Positions 52,831 through 61,824 of a stretch of 64,000 bases of DNA are shown here, in pieces. Position numbers and translations under genes: made by a program. The notes beneath the pieces are model-generated. The model ran no database searches, was not told the origin of the DNA, and was given only the letters and a program-made list of their open reading frames with translations. Origin of the DNA: Planctellipticum variicoloris (lineage in GTDB: Bacteria > Planctomycetota > Planctomycetia > Planctomycetales > Planctomycetaceae). How positions within the stretch are numbered: position 1 is the stretch's first letter; each line of letters begins with the position of its first letter. Where the stretch lies: NCBI RefSeq assembly GCF_030622045.1, contig NZ_CP130886.1, positions 6,890,001-6,954,000 on the forward strand, given 5' to 3'.

Positions 52831-53721
52831 ATGTCAGCGCAATGGAACTCCGGCATCAATGACCGCAAGCTGAAAGAACTGATCTGCGAGATCGGCCGGC
52901 GGGTCTACAACAAGGGCTTCGCTGCCGCTAACGACGGGAACATCTCGATCCGCGTCGGCGAGAACGAAGTCCTCTGCTCTCCGACGATGATCTGCAAGGG
53001 GTTCATGACCCCGGACGACATCTGTGCGGTCGATATGGAAGGGGGCCAGATCGCCGGTAAGCGGAAGCGGACCAGCGAAGTCCTGCTGCACCTGGCGATC
53101 ATGAAGAACCGTCCGGATGTGAAGGCGGTCGTCCACTGCCATCCGCCCCACGCCACGGCCTTCGCCGTCGCCCGCGAACCGATCCCGCAATGTATTCTGC
53201 CGGAGATCGAAGTCTTCATGGGCGAAGTTCCGATCGCTCCGTACGAGACGCCGGGCGGGCATCCGTTCGCGAACACGGTGGTGCCGTTCCTCAAGGGCAC
53301 CAACACGATCATCCTGACCAACCACGGGACGGTCAGCTTCGGAGCGAACCTCGAAGAGGCTTACTGGAAGACGGAGATCCTCGACGCCTACTGCCGGATT
53401 CTGCTGCTGGCCAAGCAGCTCGGCCGGGTCGAGTACCTCAACGAGCAGAAGTCGGTCGAACTGCTGGACCTCAAGAAGAAGCTGGGCTTCGACGATCCCC
53501 GCTTCCACGTCGAAGACTGCGATCTGTGCGGCAACAGCGCTTTCCGCGACGGCTACAAAGAGGGGCAGCCTCAGCCGCAGGCCTTCGAGCCCGCTCCTTC
53601 CTATCCCGGTTATCTGGAACGCCAGAAGTCGTCGGCGGCTCCGAAGGCCGCCGCCGAGCCGGACATGGAAACGCTGGTCCGGCTGATCACCGAGCAGGTG
53701 GTGGCTTCGCTGGCGAAATAG
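52831..53721 (+). CDS. Class II aldolase with C-terminal encapsulation peptide
   Basis: A 296-residue fuculose-/rhamnulose-1-phosphate-type aldolase. GFAAANDGNISIRV, the zinc-site HCHPPHATAF and ILTNHGTVSFG with the third His are family blocks. It would cleave the sugar phosphate to dihydroxyacetone phosphate and L-lactaldehyde. After a Pro/Ala/Lys linker, the last 19 residues (DMETLVRLITEQVVASLAK) form an amphipathic helix, the usual C-terminal encapsulation signal of BMC aldolases. This places lactaldehyde production inside the shell. Confidence 0.94.
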   Translation: MSAQWNSGINDRKLKELICEIGRRVYNKGFAAANDGNISIRVGENEVLCSPTMICKGFMTPDDICAVDMEGGQIAGKRKRTSEVLLHLAIMKNRPDVKAVVHCHPPHATAFAVAREPIPQCILPEIEVFMGEVPIAPYETPGGHPFANTVVPFLKGTNTIILTNHGTVSFGANLEEAYWKTEILDAYCRILLLAKQLGRVEYLNEQKSVELLDLKKKLGFDDPRFHVEDCDLCGNSAFRDGYKEGQPQPQAFEPAPSYPGYLERQKSSAAPKAAAEPDMETLVRLITEQVVASLAK

Positions 53722-53797
53722 ACACCGTTGCCGAGCCCGCCGCAGTTGCGGACAGGGCCGCAGAACTTTTGAAACTCTCACGACTCTGGATATCTCC

Positions 53798-54721
53798 ATG
53801 AAAGTCAGCATCATCGGCGGCGGCGGTCTGGTCGGTTCCTGCGCGGGCTTTGCACTGCAGGCCGGGAAGATCGTGCGCGAAATCAACCTGGTCGACGTGA
53901 ACCAGGATCTCTGCGAAGGTCAGGCGCTCGACCTGCTCCACGGCGCGAGCATTCTGTCCGACCAGAAAATCACCGCGACGGGCACCGAGGGAGTGAAGGA
54001 CGCCGACGTGGTGGTCATCACCGCCGGACTCCGTCGCAAGCCCGACGAAAGCCGGCTGGATCTCATCAATCGCAACGTGACGCTGTTCCGCGGCATCCTG
54101 GCGGACATCAAGAAACACGGGTACCGCAAGGACCTGATCGTCTTCGTCGTGTCGAACCCGGTCGACGTGCTGACTTACCTGGCGATCAAGGAACTCGGTC
54201 TGCCCCCGGCCCAGGTCATCGGCCTCGGCACCGTCCTCGATACGACCCGGCTCCGCAGCATGCTGGCCCAGCGGCTCGACGTCCCGCCCACGCAGGTCCA
54301 GGTCACGATCCTGGGTGAGCACGGCGACAGCATGGTCCCCATCTGGTCCAACGCCCAGATCGCCGGCCTGCCCCTCGACAAGTTCCCCGGCGTGAACACG
54401 CAGCTCGTCGCCGAGGTCGAGAAGAAGACCCGCGGCAGCGGCGCGGAAGTGATTAAGAAGAAGGGGGGCGCGGGTTTCGCGGTCGGCGTCTCCATCGCCG
54501 ACGTGGTCCACGCCATTGCCCTCGACCAGCGCCGCATCCTGCCGGTCTCGTCGCTGCAGACCGGCGCCTACGGCCTGCGCGACGTGGCGATCAGCGTGCC
54601 GACGGTCGTCGGCCGGGCCGGAGTGCTCGGAACGATCGAAATCGATCTGTGGCCCAAGGAGAAGATCGCCCTGCAGAAGTCCGGGCAGGTGCTGCGTGAA
54701 ACGATTGAGAAGGTGCTGTAG
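53798..54721 (+). CDS. Malate/lactate-dehydrogenase-family oxidoreductase
   Basis: A 307-residue LDH/MDH-type enzyme. NAD loop IIGGGGLVGSCAGF, substrate loop AGLRRKPDESRLDL (Arg at the specificity position, as in malate dehydrogenases, rather than LDH's Gln), LGTVLDTTRLRSML with the substrate Arg, and the catalytic His in ILGEHGDSMVP. In the known planctomycete BMC locus the equivalent gene is proposed to recycle NAD by reducing lactaldehyde or a related carbonyl. No clear encapsulation peptide is seen. The specificity cannot be fixed from sequence. Confidence 0.9.
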   Translation: MKVSIIGGGGLVGSCAGFALQAGKIVREINLVDVNQDLCEGQALDLLHGASILSDQKITATGTEGVKDADVVVITAGLRRKPDESRLDLINRNVTLFRGILADIKKHGYRKDLIVFVVSNPVDVLTYLAIKELGLPPAQVIGLGTVLDTTRLRSMLAQRLDVPPTQVQVTILGEHGDSMVPIWSNAQIAGLPLDKFPGVNTQLVAEVEKKTRGSGAEVIKKKGGAGFAVGVSIADVVHAIALDQRRILPVSSLQTGAYGLRDVAISVPTVVGRAGVLGTIEIDLWPKEKIALQKSGQVLRETIEKVL

Positions 54722-54782
54722 GGGACGTTGCTCTTTCCGGCGGTCGTGGTGCGCGCTACGATAGGCATGGAGGACGAGACAA

Positions 54783-55007
54783 ATGGTCACAACGCTGCGA
54801 CGGGAAGGCGACACCTGGTCGATCGTGCTCGACGCCCGCTTGGTTGAAGAACTGGGATTTGCCGAAGGCGCTGAGCTGCAGGCCAGCGCTGTGGGGCAGT
54901 CCTTGGTTGTCGTCCAGGAAGATCCCTCGCGTCGGCAGCGTTTCGAGACCGCTCTGGAGGCGACGAATCAGCAGTTTGGAGAGACGCTGCGGCGGCTGGC
55001 GGAGTGA
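54783..55007 (+). CDS. AbrB-like antitoxin candidate
   Basis: A 74-residue protein with a SpoVT/AbrB-type swapped-hairpin start (TLRREGDTWSIVLDARLVEE, LGFAEGAELQ) and a helical tail (FETALEATNQQFGETLRRL) that would cover a toxin. GGAGGACGAG precedes the ATG. It is coupled to the Doc gene that follows. It would bind its own promoter and neutralise Doc. Confidence 0.82.
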   Translation: MVTTLRREGDTWSIVLDARLVEELGFAEGAELQASAVGQSLVVVQEDPSRRQRFETALEATNQQFGETLRRLAE

Positions 55008-55012
55008 CGGGC

Positions 55013-55414
55013 ATGACGCCGAACTTCCTCACGCTGGCGGAGATACTGGAGATCCATCGCGATCAGATTGTCCGCTACGGGGGCGGTCTGGAGTTGCGCG
55101 ATGCTGGTCTGCTGGAAGCTGCTCGGGCGATGCCCGAGCAGTCTTTCGACGGTCAGTTTCTCCACCGGGATCTCCCGGCAATGGCCGCGGCGTATCTGTA
55201 CCATCTGGTGAAGAATCATCCGTTCGTCGATGGCAATAAACGGGCTGGAGCAGCGACAGCAGTCGTGTTCCTGCACTTGAACGACCTGCGACTGAATTGC
55301 ACGCAGGACGAGTATTACAATCTGACATTGGGCGTCGCCGACAGTTCGATCTCCAAGGACGAGGCCGCGGAGTTTTTTCGTCGACATGTAGTTCCCGCTG
55401 GAGACGCGCAGTGA
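55013..55414 (+). CDS. doc: Doc-type toxin (Fic fold)
   Basis: A 133-residue death-on-curing protein: FLTLAEILEIHRDQIVRYGG, GLELRDAGLLEAA and the Fic core HPFVDGNKRAGAATA (His69, Asn75, Lys76, Arg77). Doc phosphorylates elongation factor Tu and stops translation. A GTG at 55004 overlapping the AbrB-like stop is an alternative start; the ATG at 55013 has better spacing from GGAG. The pair lies between the dehydrogenase and the last BMC-cluster gene, an unusual place for a toxin-antitoxin unit. Confidence 0.9.
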   Translation: MTPNFLTLAEILEIHRDQIVRYGGGLELRDAGLLEAARAMPEQSFDGQFLHRDLPAMAAAYLYHLVKNHPFVDGNKRAGAATAVVFLHLNDLRLNCTQDEYYNLTLGVADSSISKDEAAEFFRRHVVPAGDAQ

Positions 55415-55614
55415 GTGAGTCAAACTTGCAGCACCAGGATAATTCCGACCAACGGCCGACCTCCAATCGACGATCTTTGCCAACGGTTTCGACGGCCGAA
55501 GAGCTTCTCGCGGCCGTCCGCGAGGGGATTGAATCCGCCGAACGTGGACCGCTCATCGACCATCGGACAGTGTTCGCCGAGCTGCGAGCAAGAATTCATC
55601 AGCCAAACCCGTGA
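55411..55614 (+). CDS. Small antitoxin-like protein overlapping doc
   Basis: A 67-residue frame starting at GTG 55411, overlapping the doc stop by 4 bp. The C-terminal half (EELLAAVREGIESAERGPLI followed by DHRTVFAELRARI) has the look of ParD/RelB-type antitoxin tails (helix, G-x2-ID-H-x-x-V, ELRA). It may be a third member of the module or a leftover of another one. No partner toxin follows. It is short and uses a GTG start, so the call is tentative. Confidence 0.5.
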   Translation: MSESNLQHQDNSDQRPTSNRRSLPTVSTAEELLAAVREGIESAERGPLIDHRTVFAELRARIHQPNP

Positions 55615-55646
55615 CCTCGGCCCGCCTCTTTCCAGGTGCCTGAACT

Positions 55647-56879
55647 TTGCCTCCGCAAAAATCCCTCGATCAGAAACTCTCCGCCATTCACGCCGATCCT
55701 TCCGGCGCGAAGGACTTCATTCTGGCAGACGCCAAAGACGCCGATATGGCGTTCGGCGTCGGCGCGCCCGGGAACTCCCCCGAACGGCACGACGGCGAGA
55801 TGCGGTTCAAGACCCTCGCCGAGTACCGCGAGCAGATCCGCCAGGTCATCCACCAGGGCCTTGCCGATATCGTCCTGATGTCCGCCAGCACCTGCGATCA
55901 GCTCGCCATCGAAGAGAGGCTGTTCGAGAACTCCCACGTCACACCCGCGGCCCGCGCCAACGATGCCAGCGACGTCCACCTCCCCCGCGGCGGGCGGACC
56001 CACCTGGAACCGGCACGTCCGTTTCGCTCGGCGGCCATCGATCACATGCAGTGCGGCCAGCTCGATTGCGCCCCCGAAGCCCGCACCCGCGGGGCCAACC
56101 TGGGGCTCTACTCGGTCACCTTCGTCAACGACATCGACCGCGATCTCGATACGCTGCACCGCTACAAGGAGTTCCGTGAAGAGGCCGAGCGCAAGGGCTT
56201 CCGCCACTTCCTGGAAGTCTTCGACCCCAACGTCGCCGGGGCCGTGACGCCCGAGATCCTCCCGAGCTACATCAACGACCTCATCGCGCGGACGCTGGCC
56301 GGCGTCGCCGAAGCCGGGCGGCCGGTCTTTCTGAAGATCGTCTACCACGGCCCGAAGGCGATGGAAGAGCTGGTCCGCTACGACCCGCACCTGGTCGTCG
56401 GCATTCTCGGCGGCGCTGCGGGAACCACTTACGACGCCTTCAAGCTGCTGGGTGAAGCGAAGAAGTACGGCGCCCGAGCGGCGCTGTTCGGCCGCAAGAT
56501 CAACAACGCCGAGAATCAGCTTGCCTTCATCGAGTTCCTCCGCCTCATCGCCGACGGCGTACTGGAACCGGAAGAGGCCGTCCGCGCCTATCACGGCGTG
56601 CTGGAAAAGCTGGGGGTGCAGCCGCACCGGTCGCTGGCGGACGACATGGTGCTGCAGACGGCGGTGATGAGCTACGGCGGCGCCGGCGCGGTCAGCGTGC
56701 CCGCCGCGATCGCCAAGGACGAGCCCAACAAGCCCGCATCATCAACGGCAGCCGCTCCCGCGAAACCCGCGCCTGCAAAGAGCCCAGCCGAGCCGCCGGC
56801 CAAGCCTGACTTCGCGAAGATGACCCCCGCCGAACGCCTGGCGTATCACCAGGCGCGGCTGAAGCGGATTCTGGGGTAG
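55647..56879 (+). CDS. TIM-barrel (class I aldolase-like) protein at the end of the BMC cluster
   Basis: A 410-residue protein. The central part (ADIVLMSASTCDQLAIEERL, GLYSVTFVNDIDRDLDTLHR, FRHFLEVFDPNVAG, RPVFLKIVYHGPKAMEELV, LVVGILGGAAGTTYDAFKLL) reads like a DeoC/FbaB/LacD-type barrel; Lys in FLKIVYHG could be a Schiff-base residue. A Pro/Ala/Lys linker leads to a short C-terminal helix (MTPAERLAYHQARLKRILG), possibly an encapsulation tag. An in-frame TGA lies two codons before TTG 55647, so TTG is the likely start (next Met is residue 34). The reaction is unknown. Confidence 0.75.
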   Translation: MPPQKSLDQKLSAIHADPSGAKDFILADAKDADMAFGVGAPGNSPERHDGEMRFKTLAEYREQIRQVIHQGLADIVLMSASTCDQLAIEERLFENSHVTPAARANDASDVHLPRGGRTHLEPARPFRSAAIDHMQCGQLDCAPEARTRGANLGLYSVTFVNDIDRDLDTLHRYKEFREEAERKGFRHFLEVFDPNVAGAVTPEILPSYINDLIARTLAGVAEAGRPVFLKIVYHGPKAMEELVRYDPHLVVGILGGAAGTTYDAFKLLGEAKKYGARAALFGRKINNAENQLAFIEFLRLIADGVLEPEEAVRAYHGVLEKLGVQPHRSLADDMVLQTAVMSYGGAGAVSVPAAIAKDEPNKPASSTAAAPAKPAPAKSPAEPPAKPDFAKMTPAERLAYHQARLKRILG

Positions 56880-57049
56880 ATTGGCTGGGGATGGAGTCCA
56901 TCGCGAGAGGATCGTTCTGACCTTTCCCCAAACGCTGCACCTTGGCGGGTTGCCCGAAAAAACGTTGCATTTCGGCCGCTGGCTGCTCAATCTGTACACC
57001 CTCGGTCGAGTGGGACTCCACGGGTCGGTGGCTGACCGGAGGAGCGGCG

Positions 57050-57607
57050 ATGGCGACGTGCGCTGGTTGCGGGACCATGATTCTCTTCGGCGGCGTGACT
57101 GAAGGCGGGCTGCGGTTCTGCAACGCGGCCTGCCAGCGGAAGGCGGGTATTTCTGCAGCCCTCGAAATGATTCCGCAGGAAGTGATCGAAGCGGCCCTCC
57201 TGCAGACTCATCACGGCGCCTGTCCGCAGTGCGGCGGCGAAGGACCGGTGGACGTCCACCACTCGCACCGCGTCTGGTCGGCCCTGCTGATGACGAGCTG
57301 GTCGAGTCCCGGCGTCCTCTGCTGTCGGTCATGCAAGGTGCGGAACCACCTGTTCTCGACGGTCTACTGCGCCGCGCTGGGCTGGTGGGGCTTTCCGTGG
57401 GGGATGCTGGTGACGCCGATTCAAATCGGCCGGAATGTGTTCGGGCTGTTCTCGAGCCCGGCCGCGGGGAACCCGTCGCCCGCATTGCGGCAGGTCGTGC
57501 TGGCGAGCCTGGCGCCGTATGCGCGGCAGCTTGCCGAGCAGGAGGAGATGGGGGCGGAGTATTTTGAAGGGGAGGAGCACGAGGGGCGGCGCGAGGACTA
57601 TCGGTGA
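57050..57607 (+). CDS. Zinc-ribbon protein with hydrophobic segment
   Basis: A 185-residue protein with several Cys/His pairs: CAGCG (3-7), C-N-A-A-C (about 23), CPQCG (about 60) and VDVHHSHRV with CCRSCKVRNH. The region from LLCCRSC to GMLVTPIQIG is hydrophobic and could be one or two membrane segments. The CPQCG/HHSH/CCRSC order resembles zinc-ribbon or HNH-like domains but catalytic residues are not clear. GGAGGAGCGG precedes the ATG at 57050. Function is unknown. Confidence 0.65.
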   Translation: MATCAGCGTMILFGGVTEGGLRFCNAACQRKAGISAALEMIPQEVIEAALLQTHHGACPQCGGEGPVDVHHSHRVWSALLMTSWSSPGVLCCRSCKVRNHLFSTVYCAALGWWGFPWGMLVTPIQIGRNVFGLFSSPAAGNPSPALRQVVLASLAPYARQLAEQEEMGAEYFEGEEHEGRREDYR

Positions 57608-57643
57608 CGGAACGAGACGTCGCGCCAGCCGAAGCCGACGACC

Positions 57644-58777
57644 TCATTTGAGTGCGAAGCCCTCTTTGCGAAGTGCCGCCGCGAGCAAGCGGAGCGTCGG
57701 ATTCATTTCCTTCAGTTTGCGGGCTTGTTGCTCGGCAAGACCTTCTCGATCGGTTCCACTGAGGGCATCGCGCAGATCCGCCAACAACTTAGCAGCTTCT
57801 GCGTATTCATGGGATGAACGCACCGCAACCAGTCGTTCAGTCTCACGCAGAAACTTTTCGGGATTCTTCGCGATCGCCGTCAGTCGCTCGGCGCGCACAC
57901 GCGCCGCCTTGGCGTCTGCCTCGCGTCTGGCGGCCTGACTGTGCAACTCGGCAACAGCCTCCAGCTTCGCAATTGTCCGACCCAGCGCAGCGACGGGCCA
58001 TGTTGTGGCTGGCTGGTCTGATCGATACTTGAATAACAGCTCACTTCTGACGGCGGCTCCGTCGTCCAACATGAGCTTGAGCAGCCAGGCATTCTTTGCA
58101 GCATCCGTCTGCTGGCCGAGCCATGCCGCATGAGACTGCCCCAATTTTCCGATTGCACTTTTCGGAGGGCACCCTTCCGCAGCCGCTTTGAGCAGTGAGT
58201 CGCTCAAGCCGTAGAATTCGGCCAGCGCCTCCTGGGCGTCGGTGAGTTCGTCCAGTCCTGCCGGCACGGGGCCTTCGACTGCTTCCTCCGGATCGTGCTC
58301 CGCGTCGCACGCCACCGCCAGAGACATCAAGTAAAGCGGACGCAGGTCGCCGCCCTGCAGTTCATCCCGTAGCGGAAGCAGTTCCTCCAGCAGGTCTTCG
58401 CAGTTCATGTCGAGTTCGAAACTATCGGGCTCATAGAACGGCTGGATCTCGAGTATGCCTCCCGGTCCCGCGGGGTCTTTGACAAATGTGATTTCGCGTT
58501 TGTTCACATACGGCTTCGCTGCGGCAGGATCGGGCAACCCCCAGGGCAGGCGAATCGCCAGTTTGCGAATGCCGAAGTCGGCGTAGTGCAGATGAAAGTC
58601 GTATCCCCGCCGAAGCATTTCGAGAACGTTACCGCGGAAATCGCTGTAGGTATACGTGTTCTCAAACGACCACGGGGTGATCTCCGCCCGAGACGACTGT
58701 TTATGCATGTACTCCAGATTGGCGGGACTCACCGGCGCGTCGATGGCCCGGAACGCGATCCACTGGTACTCGCTCAT
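57644..58777 (-). CDS. Conserved hypothetical protein (SEYQ family)
   Basis: A 377-residue soluble protein. MSEYQWIAFRAIDAPVSPAN, SSRAEITPWSFENTYTYSDF and HLHYADFGIRKLAIRLPWGL are strongly patterned and match, from memory, a widespread bacterial hypothetical family often found near SWIM zinc-finger genes. The second half is helical with a coiled coil (LEAVAELHSQAARREADAKA). Function is unknown. ATG 58777 is used; a TTG one codon upstream is possible. No SWIM gene is in the window. Confidence 0.75.
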   Translation of the reverse strand: MSEYQWIAFRAIDAPVSPANLEYMHKQSSRAEITPWSFENTYTYSDFRGNVLEMLRRGYDFHLHYADFGIRKLAIRLPWGLPDPAAAKPYVNKREITFVKDPAGPGGILEIQPFYEPDSFELDMNCEDLLEELLPLRDELQGGDLRPLYLMSLAVACDAEHDPEEAVEGPVPAGLDELTDAQEALAEFYGLSDSLLKAAAEGCPPKSAIGKLGQSHAAWLGQQTDAAKNAWLLKLMLDDGAAVRSELLFKYRSDQPATTWPVAALGRTIAKLEAVAELHSQAARREADAKAARVRAERLTAIAKNPEKFLRETERLVAVRSSHEYAEAAKLLADLRDALSGTDREGLAEQQARKLKEMNPTLRLLAAALRKEGFALK

Positions 58778-58887
58778 CAACTTGTTCCAGGCAACTGGTT
58801 CTGATACGTCCTCAACTTCAGGTTGCGTTGCTTACGCGGGACAGTTTGGGTCGTCCGAAGCAGTCTACGCAGCGTCCGAAGTCCGGA

Positions 58888-59910
58888 CTATGTCTCCAAC
58901 CCCGGCAACGCCTTCAGCCGCACGGTCGCTTTCTCCGCATCGGGTCGTTTCTTGACCAGCTTTCGTCGTGTCGGCACGTCCTCCACCCGCCTCCCCGCCT
59001 TCGTCGTCGGCGCGCTCATTGTTGGTTCCGCGCTCCCGTCCAGCGGGTCGCCCGGCGTAATCCCCGCCAGCCGTTCCAGGCCCAGCGTGATGTACTGCGG
59101 CGAGAGGTCGAAGCCGAGGTAGCGGCGGCCGAGTTTCTTGGCGACCGCCAGCGTCGTCGCGCTGCCGCTGAACGGGTCGAGGACCAGTTCTCCTTCGTGC
59201 GAGCAGGTGCGGATGATCCGGCCGAGGAGCTGTTCGGGCATCTGGCAGCCGTGGAAGCCGGCCCGTTCCTTGAACGTCCCCGCCACGCGCGGGAAGTACC
59301 ACATGTCTTCCTGGGCCGTGAAGCAGTGGCTCAGGTCCTGCGGGCGGAGGACCCACGTGGCGGCGGTGCTGTCGGCGTGCTCCGACTGCGCCGGCGGGAT
59401 GACCCAGGTGTCGTCGGGGAGCCGGCCGTTCGGGTTGGCCCGTCGGTCGCCGTAGACCAGGGCGCGGGCGGAGGGAACGCGGTTTTCGAGGGCGTCGGCC
59501 CGGAAGGTGAACTTCTCCTTGTCCTTGACGAAGTGGAACAGGTGGGCGTGCGAGCGGGTGAACTTGGTTTTGCAGTTCACGCCGAACGTGTAGTACCAGA
59601 CGACCCAGCTCCGGCAGTGGAAGCCGACTTCGCGCTGGGCGATGACTTTCAGCTCGGCGGCGTATTCGTCGCCGATGGCCAGCCAGAATCCGCCGTCGGA
59701 CTTGAGGACGCGGTGGACCTCGGCGATCCACTGCTTGCACCAGCCGAGGTACGTTTCGGGGTCTTTGCCGTCGTCGTAGATGTCGTAGTCGTAGCCGATA
59801 TTGAACGGCGGATCGGCGAAGGCCAGGTCGACGGCGCCCGCGGGGAGTGAGCGGAGGGCGTCGAGGCAGTCGATGTTGTGGATGGCATTTTCGGCGAGGG
59901 GCAGCGACAT
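58888..59910 (-). CDS. Orphan site-specific DNA methyltransferase
   Basis: A 340-residue amino-methyltransferase of the N4-cytosine/N6-adenine class. Catalytic motif [12 protein letters not shown] is N-terminal (about residue 32), and the SAM motif [15 protein letters not shown] is near residue 260, so the order is the beta type. It methylates a specific DNA site. No restriction endonuclease or specificity gene lies nearby, so it is probably a solitary regulatory or epigenetic enzyme. A basic tail follows ([14 protein letters not shown]). The ATG at 59910 is chosen over the one at 59949, which adds an unconserved stretch. Confidence 0.9.
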   Translation of the reverse strand: MSLPLAENAIHNIDCLDALRSLPAGAVDLAFADPPFNIGYDYDIYDDGKDPETYLGWCKQWIAEVHRVLKSDGGFWLAIGDEYAAELKVIAQREVGFHCRSWVVWYYTFGVNCKTKFTRSHAHLFHFVKDKEKFTFRADALENRVPSARALVYGDRRANPNGRLPDDTWVIPPAQSEHADSTAATWVLRPQDLSHCFTAQEDMWYFPRVAGTFKERAGFHGCQMPEQLLGRIIRTCSHEGELVLDPFSGSATTLAVAKKLGRRYLGFDLSPQYITLGLERLAGITPGDPLDGSAEPTMSAPTTKAGRRVEDVPTRRKLVKKRPDAEKATVRLKALPGLET

Positions 59911-60003
59911 GGGCGCGGCATCCGTGCGGGGGGAGAAGGCTGGAGACAAGAGACTGCAGAGTACAGTGTAGCGAGGCGGAGCGCCAGCGCCAGTGGAGCG
60001 GAA

Positions 60004-61824
60004 TCACTCCCCCGCCGGCCGCCCACGCTTCCGGGGATCGCTTCCGCCAGTCAGGCCTTCGGGGGTGCGGGCTGCCGCCTGGCTCGCTGCCAGATTGCCG
60101 CGCAGCTTCACTGCATGTCCTCGCTCTTTCAGCCCCGCTTCGGCGGCCTTCAGCGCCGGCTCCAGCAGCAGTTCGTCCGGCATCCACTGGTGATGGAACC
60201 TGGGGCTGGCGACGGCGGCCGCCGGGGAGAGGTCGAAGCGGGTGCGGTTGAGGAGCACCTGCAGCGTGGCGGTGATGATGCGGGGGCCGCCGCTGGCGCC
60301 GGCGGCGAACTCGGCTTTGCCATCTTTGATGAGGATCGTGGGGGTCATGCTCGACAGGGGCCGCTTGCCGGGGGCGACGGCATTGGCGGCGCTTTGGACA
60401 AGGCCGAAGGCGTTGGGCTTGCCGGGATGGGCAGTGAAGTCGTCCATTTCGTTGTTGAGGACGATGCCGAACTTCGGTTCGACGAGCCACGAGCCATAGG
60501 CGGTGTTGATCGTCTCCGTGCAGGCGACGGCGTTCCCTGCGGCGTCGATGACAGAGAAGTGGGTCGTGCCGCCATCGTCGGCGGTCAGCGAACGACCGTA
60601 CTCTTCGGGCGGCCCGGTTCGCTGGAGATCGATCCCGGCGGCCAGTCGCTCGGCTCGTTGCATGGAGAGGAGTTTCGCGACGGGAACGTCGACGAAGTCG
60701 GCATCGCCGAGCGATTCGGCCCGGTCTGCGAAGGCGTGCTTGAGGGCTTCGGTGACCAGGTGGACGTACTCCGGGCTGTTGTGGCCGAGTGATTCCAGCC
60801 GTTTCCCGGAGCGATTCTCCCACACAGCGAGAATCTGCAGTGACTCGATCAGGGCAATGCCGCCGCTGGAGGGAGGCGGCATTGTGACGAGATCAAAACC
60901 GTCCCACTGCGCCTGGAGCGGTTCGCGGATGGTTGGTTGCATCGTCTGCAGATCCTCGGCTGTCCAGACGCCGCCATCCTGGTTAACGGCCTCCAGCATC
61001 GCCTGCGCGATCGGTCCGTGGGTGAAGGATTGTGGCCCTTCGGCGGCGAGGCGTTCGAGGGCAGGCAACTGTGGCGAGCGGACGAGGTCGCCGGGTTGCA
61101 GCGGCTTTCCGTCGTTGAGATAGCGCTCTCGCAGCAATTTGAAGCGACTCGCAAGTTTGGCATTGCCGTCGATTCGTTTGAGGACGTTGCGTTGCGTGGA
61201 GATGTCGTACTCGTCGGCAGGGGCGCCGTCGCGGGCGAGTCGGATCGCCGGTCCCAGGACGGTCTTGAGGTCGAGAGTGCCGTATTTCTCCAGGGCCAGG
61301 GCGAGGCCGGGAACAAACAGGGGGATGCCGGCCGCCAGGCCGCCGAACTCGCTGGGATTGGGGCCGGGGTTTGCAGCGGCGGCTTTGTCGAACATATCGG
61401 CGGTGGAGCGGGAGGGGGCGCGTTCGCGGAAGTCGATGGCGACGGCCGTTTGAGTCTTGGCGTCCCAGATGACCATGAACCCGCCGCCGCCGAGGCCGGA
61501 GCTTTCCGGGCGGAGGACCGACAGGGCGAACGACGTTGCGACGGCGGCGTCGACGACGTTGCCGCCGCGCTGGAGCATCTCAAGGCCGGCGGCGCTAGCG
61601 AGGGGATGATCGGCGGCGACGACGGCTTTGCGGTAGGTGACGTCGTCCTGGGCGCGGGCGGGAGCTGACTGCAGCAGGGCAGCCAGACACAGTACGGCCA
61701 GGAGCAGGGGTGGCACGCCCAGAGGCTTTGCGATGGGCGTGTTGATCTCCCGGACCACGCCCTTCGAGGGCTCAGGGCGTGCCACCCGTTGACGATGCGC
61801 CATCCAATCAACGATCTGGGTCAT
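60004..61824 (-). CDS. ggt: Gamma-glutamyltransferase
   Basis: A 606-residue Ntn-hydrolase precursor. A signal peptide or anchor (PPLLLAVLCLAALLQSAPAR) follows an unusually long basic N-terminus. Family blocks: SSGLGGGGFMVIW, then the self-cleavage site before the nucleophile Thr in DDGGTTHFSVID, and KRPLSSMTPTI. It cleaves gamma-glutamyl bonds of glutathione and related peptides outside the cytoplasm. It overlaps folC by 4 bp (ATG at 61824, folC stop 61821), so the first in-frame ATG is probably used; a start nearer the hydrophobic segment is also possible. Confidence 0.92.
   Translation of the reverse strand: MTQIVDWMAHRQRVARPEPSKGVVREINTPIAKPLGVPPLLLAVLCLAALLQSAPARAQDDVTYRKAVVAADHPLASAAGLEMLQRGGNVVDAAVATSFALSVLRPESSGLGGGGFMVIWDAKTQTAVAIDFRERAPSRSTADMFDKAAAANPGPNPSEFGGLAAGIPLFVPGLALALEKYGTLDLKTVLGPAIRLARDGAPADEYDISTQRNVLKRIDGNAKLASRFKLLRERYLNDGKPLQPGDLVRSPQLPALERLAAEGPQSFTHGPIAQAMLEAVNQDGGVWTAEDLQTMQPTIREPLQAQWDGFDLVTMPPPSSGGIALIESLQILAVWENRSGKRLESLGHNSPEYVHLVTEALKHAFADRAESLGDADFVDVPVAKLLSMQRAERLAAGIDLQRTGPPEEYGRSLTADDGGTTHFSVIDAAGNAVACTETINTAYGSWLVEPKFGIVLNNEMDDFTAHPGKPNAFGLVQSAANAVAPGKRPLSSMTPTILIKDGKAEFAAGASGGPRIITATLQVLLNRTRFDLSPAAAVASPRFHHQWMPDELLLEPALKAAEAGLKERGHAVKLRGNLAASQAAARTPEGLTGGSDPRKRGRPAGE

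Noticed and set aside
44484-56879. The whole BMC operon as an undescribed system
   Set aside because: The gene set matches the established planctomycete/verrucomicrobial microcompartment; only the accessory genes and cassettes are unusual.
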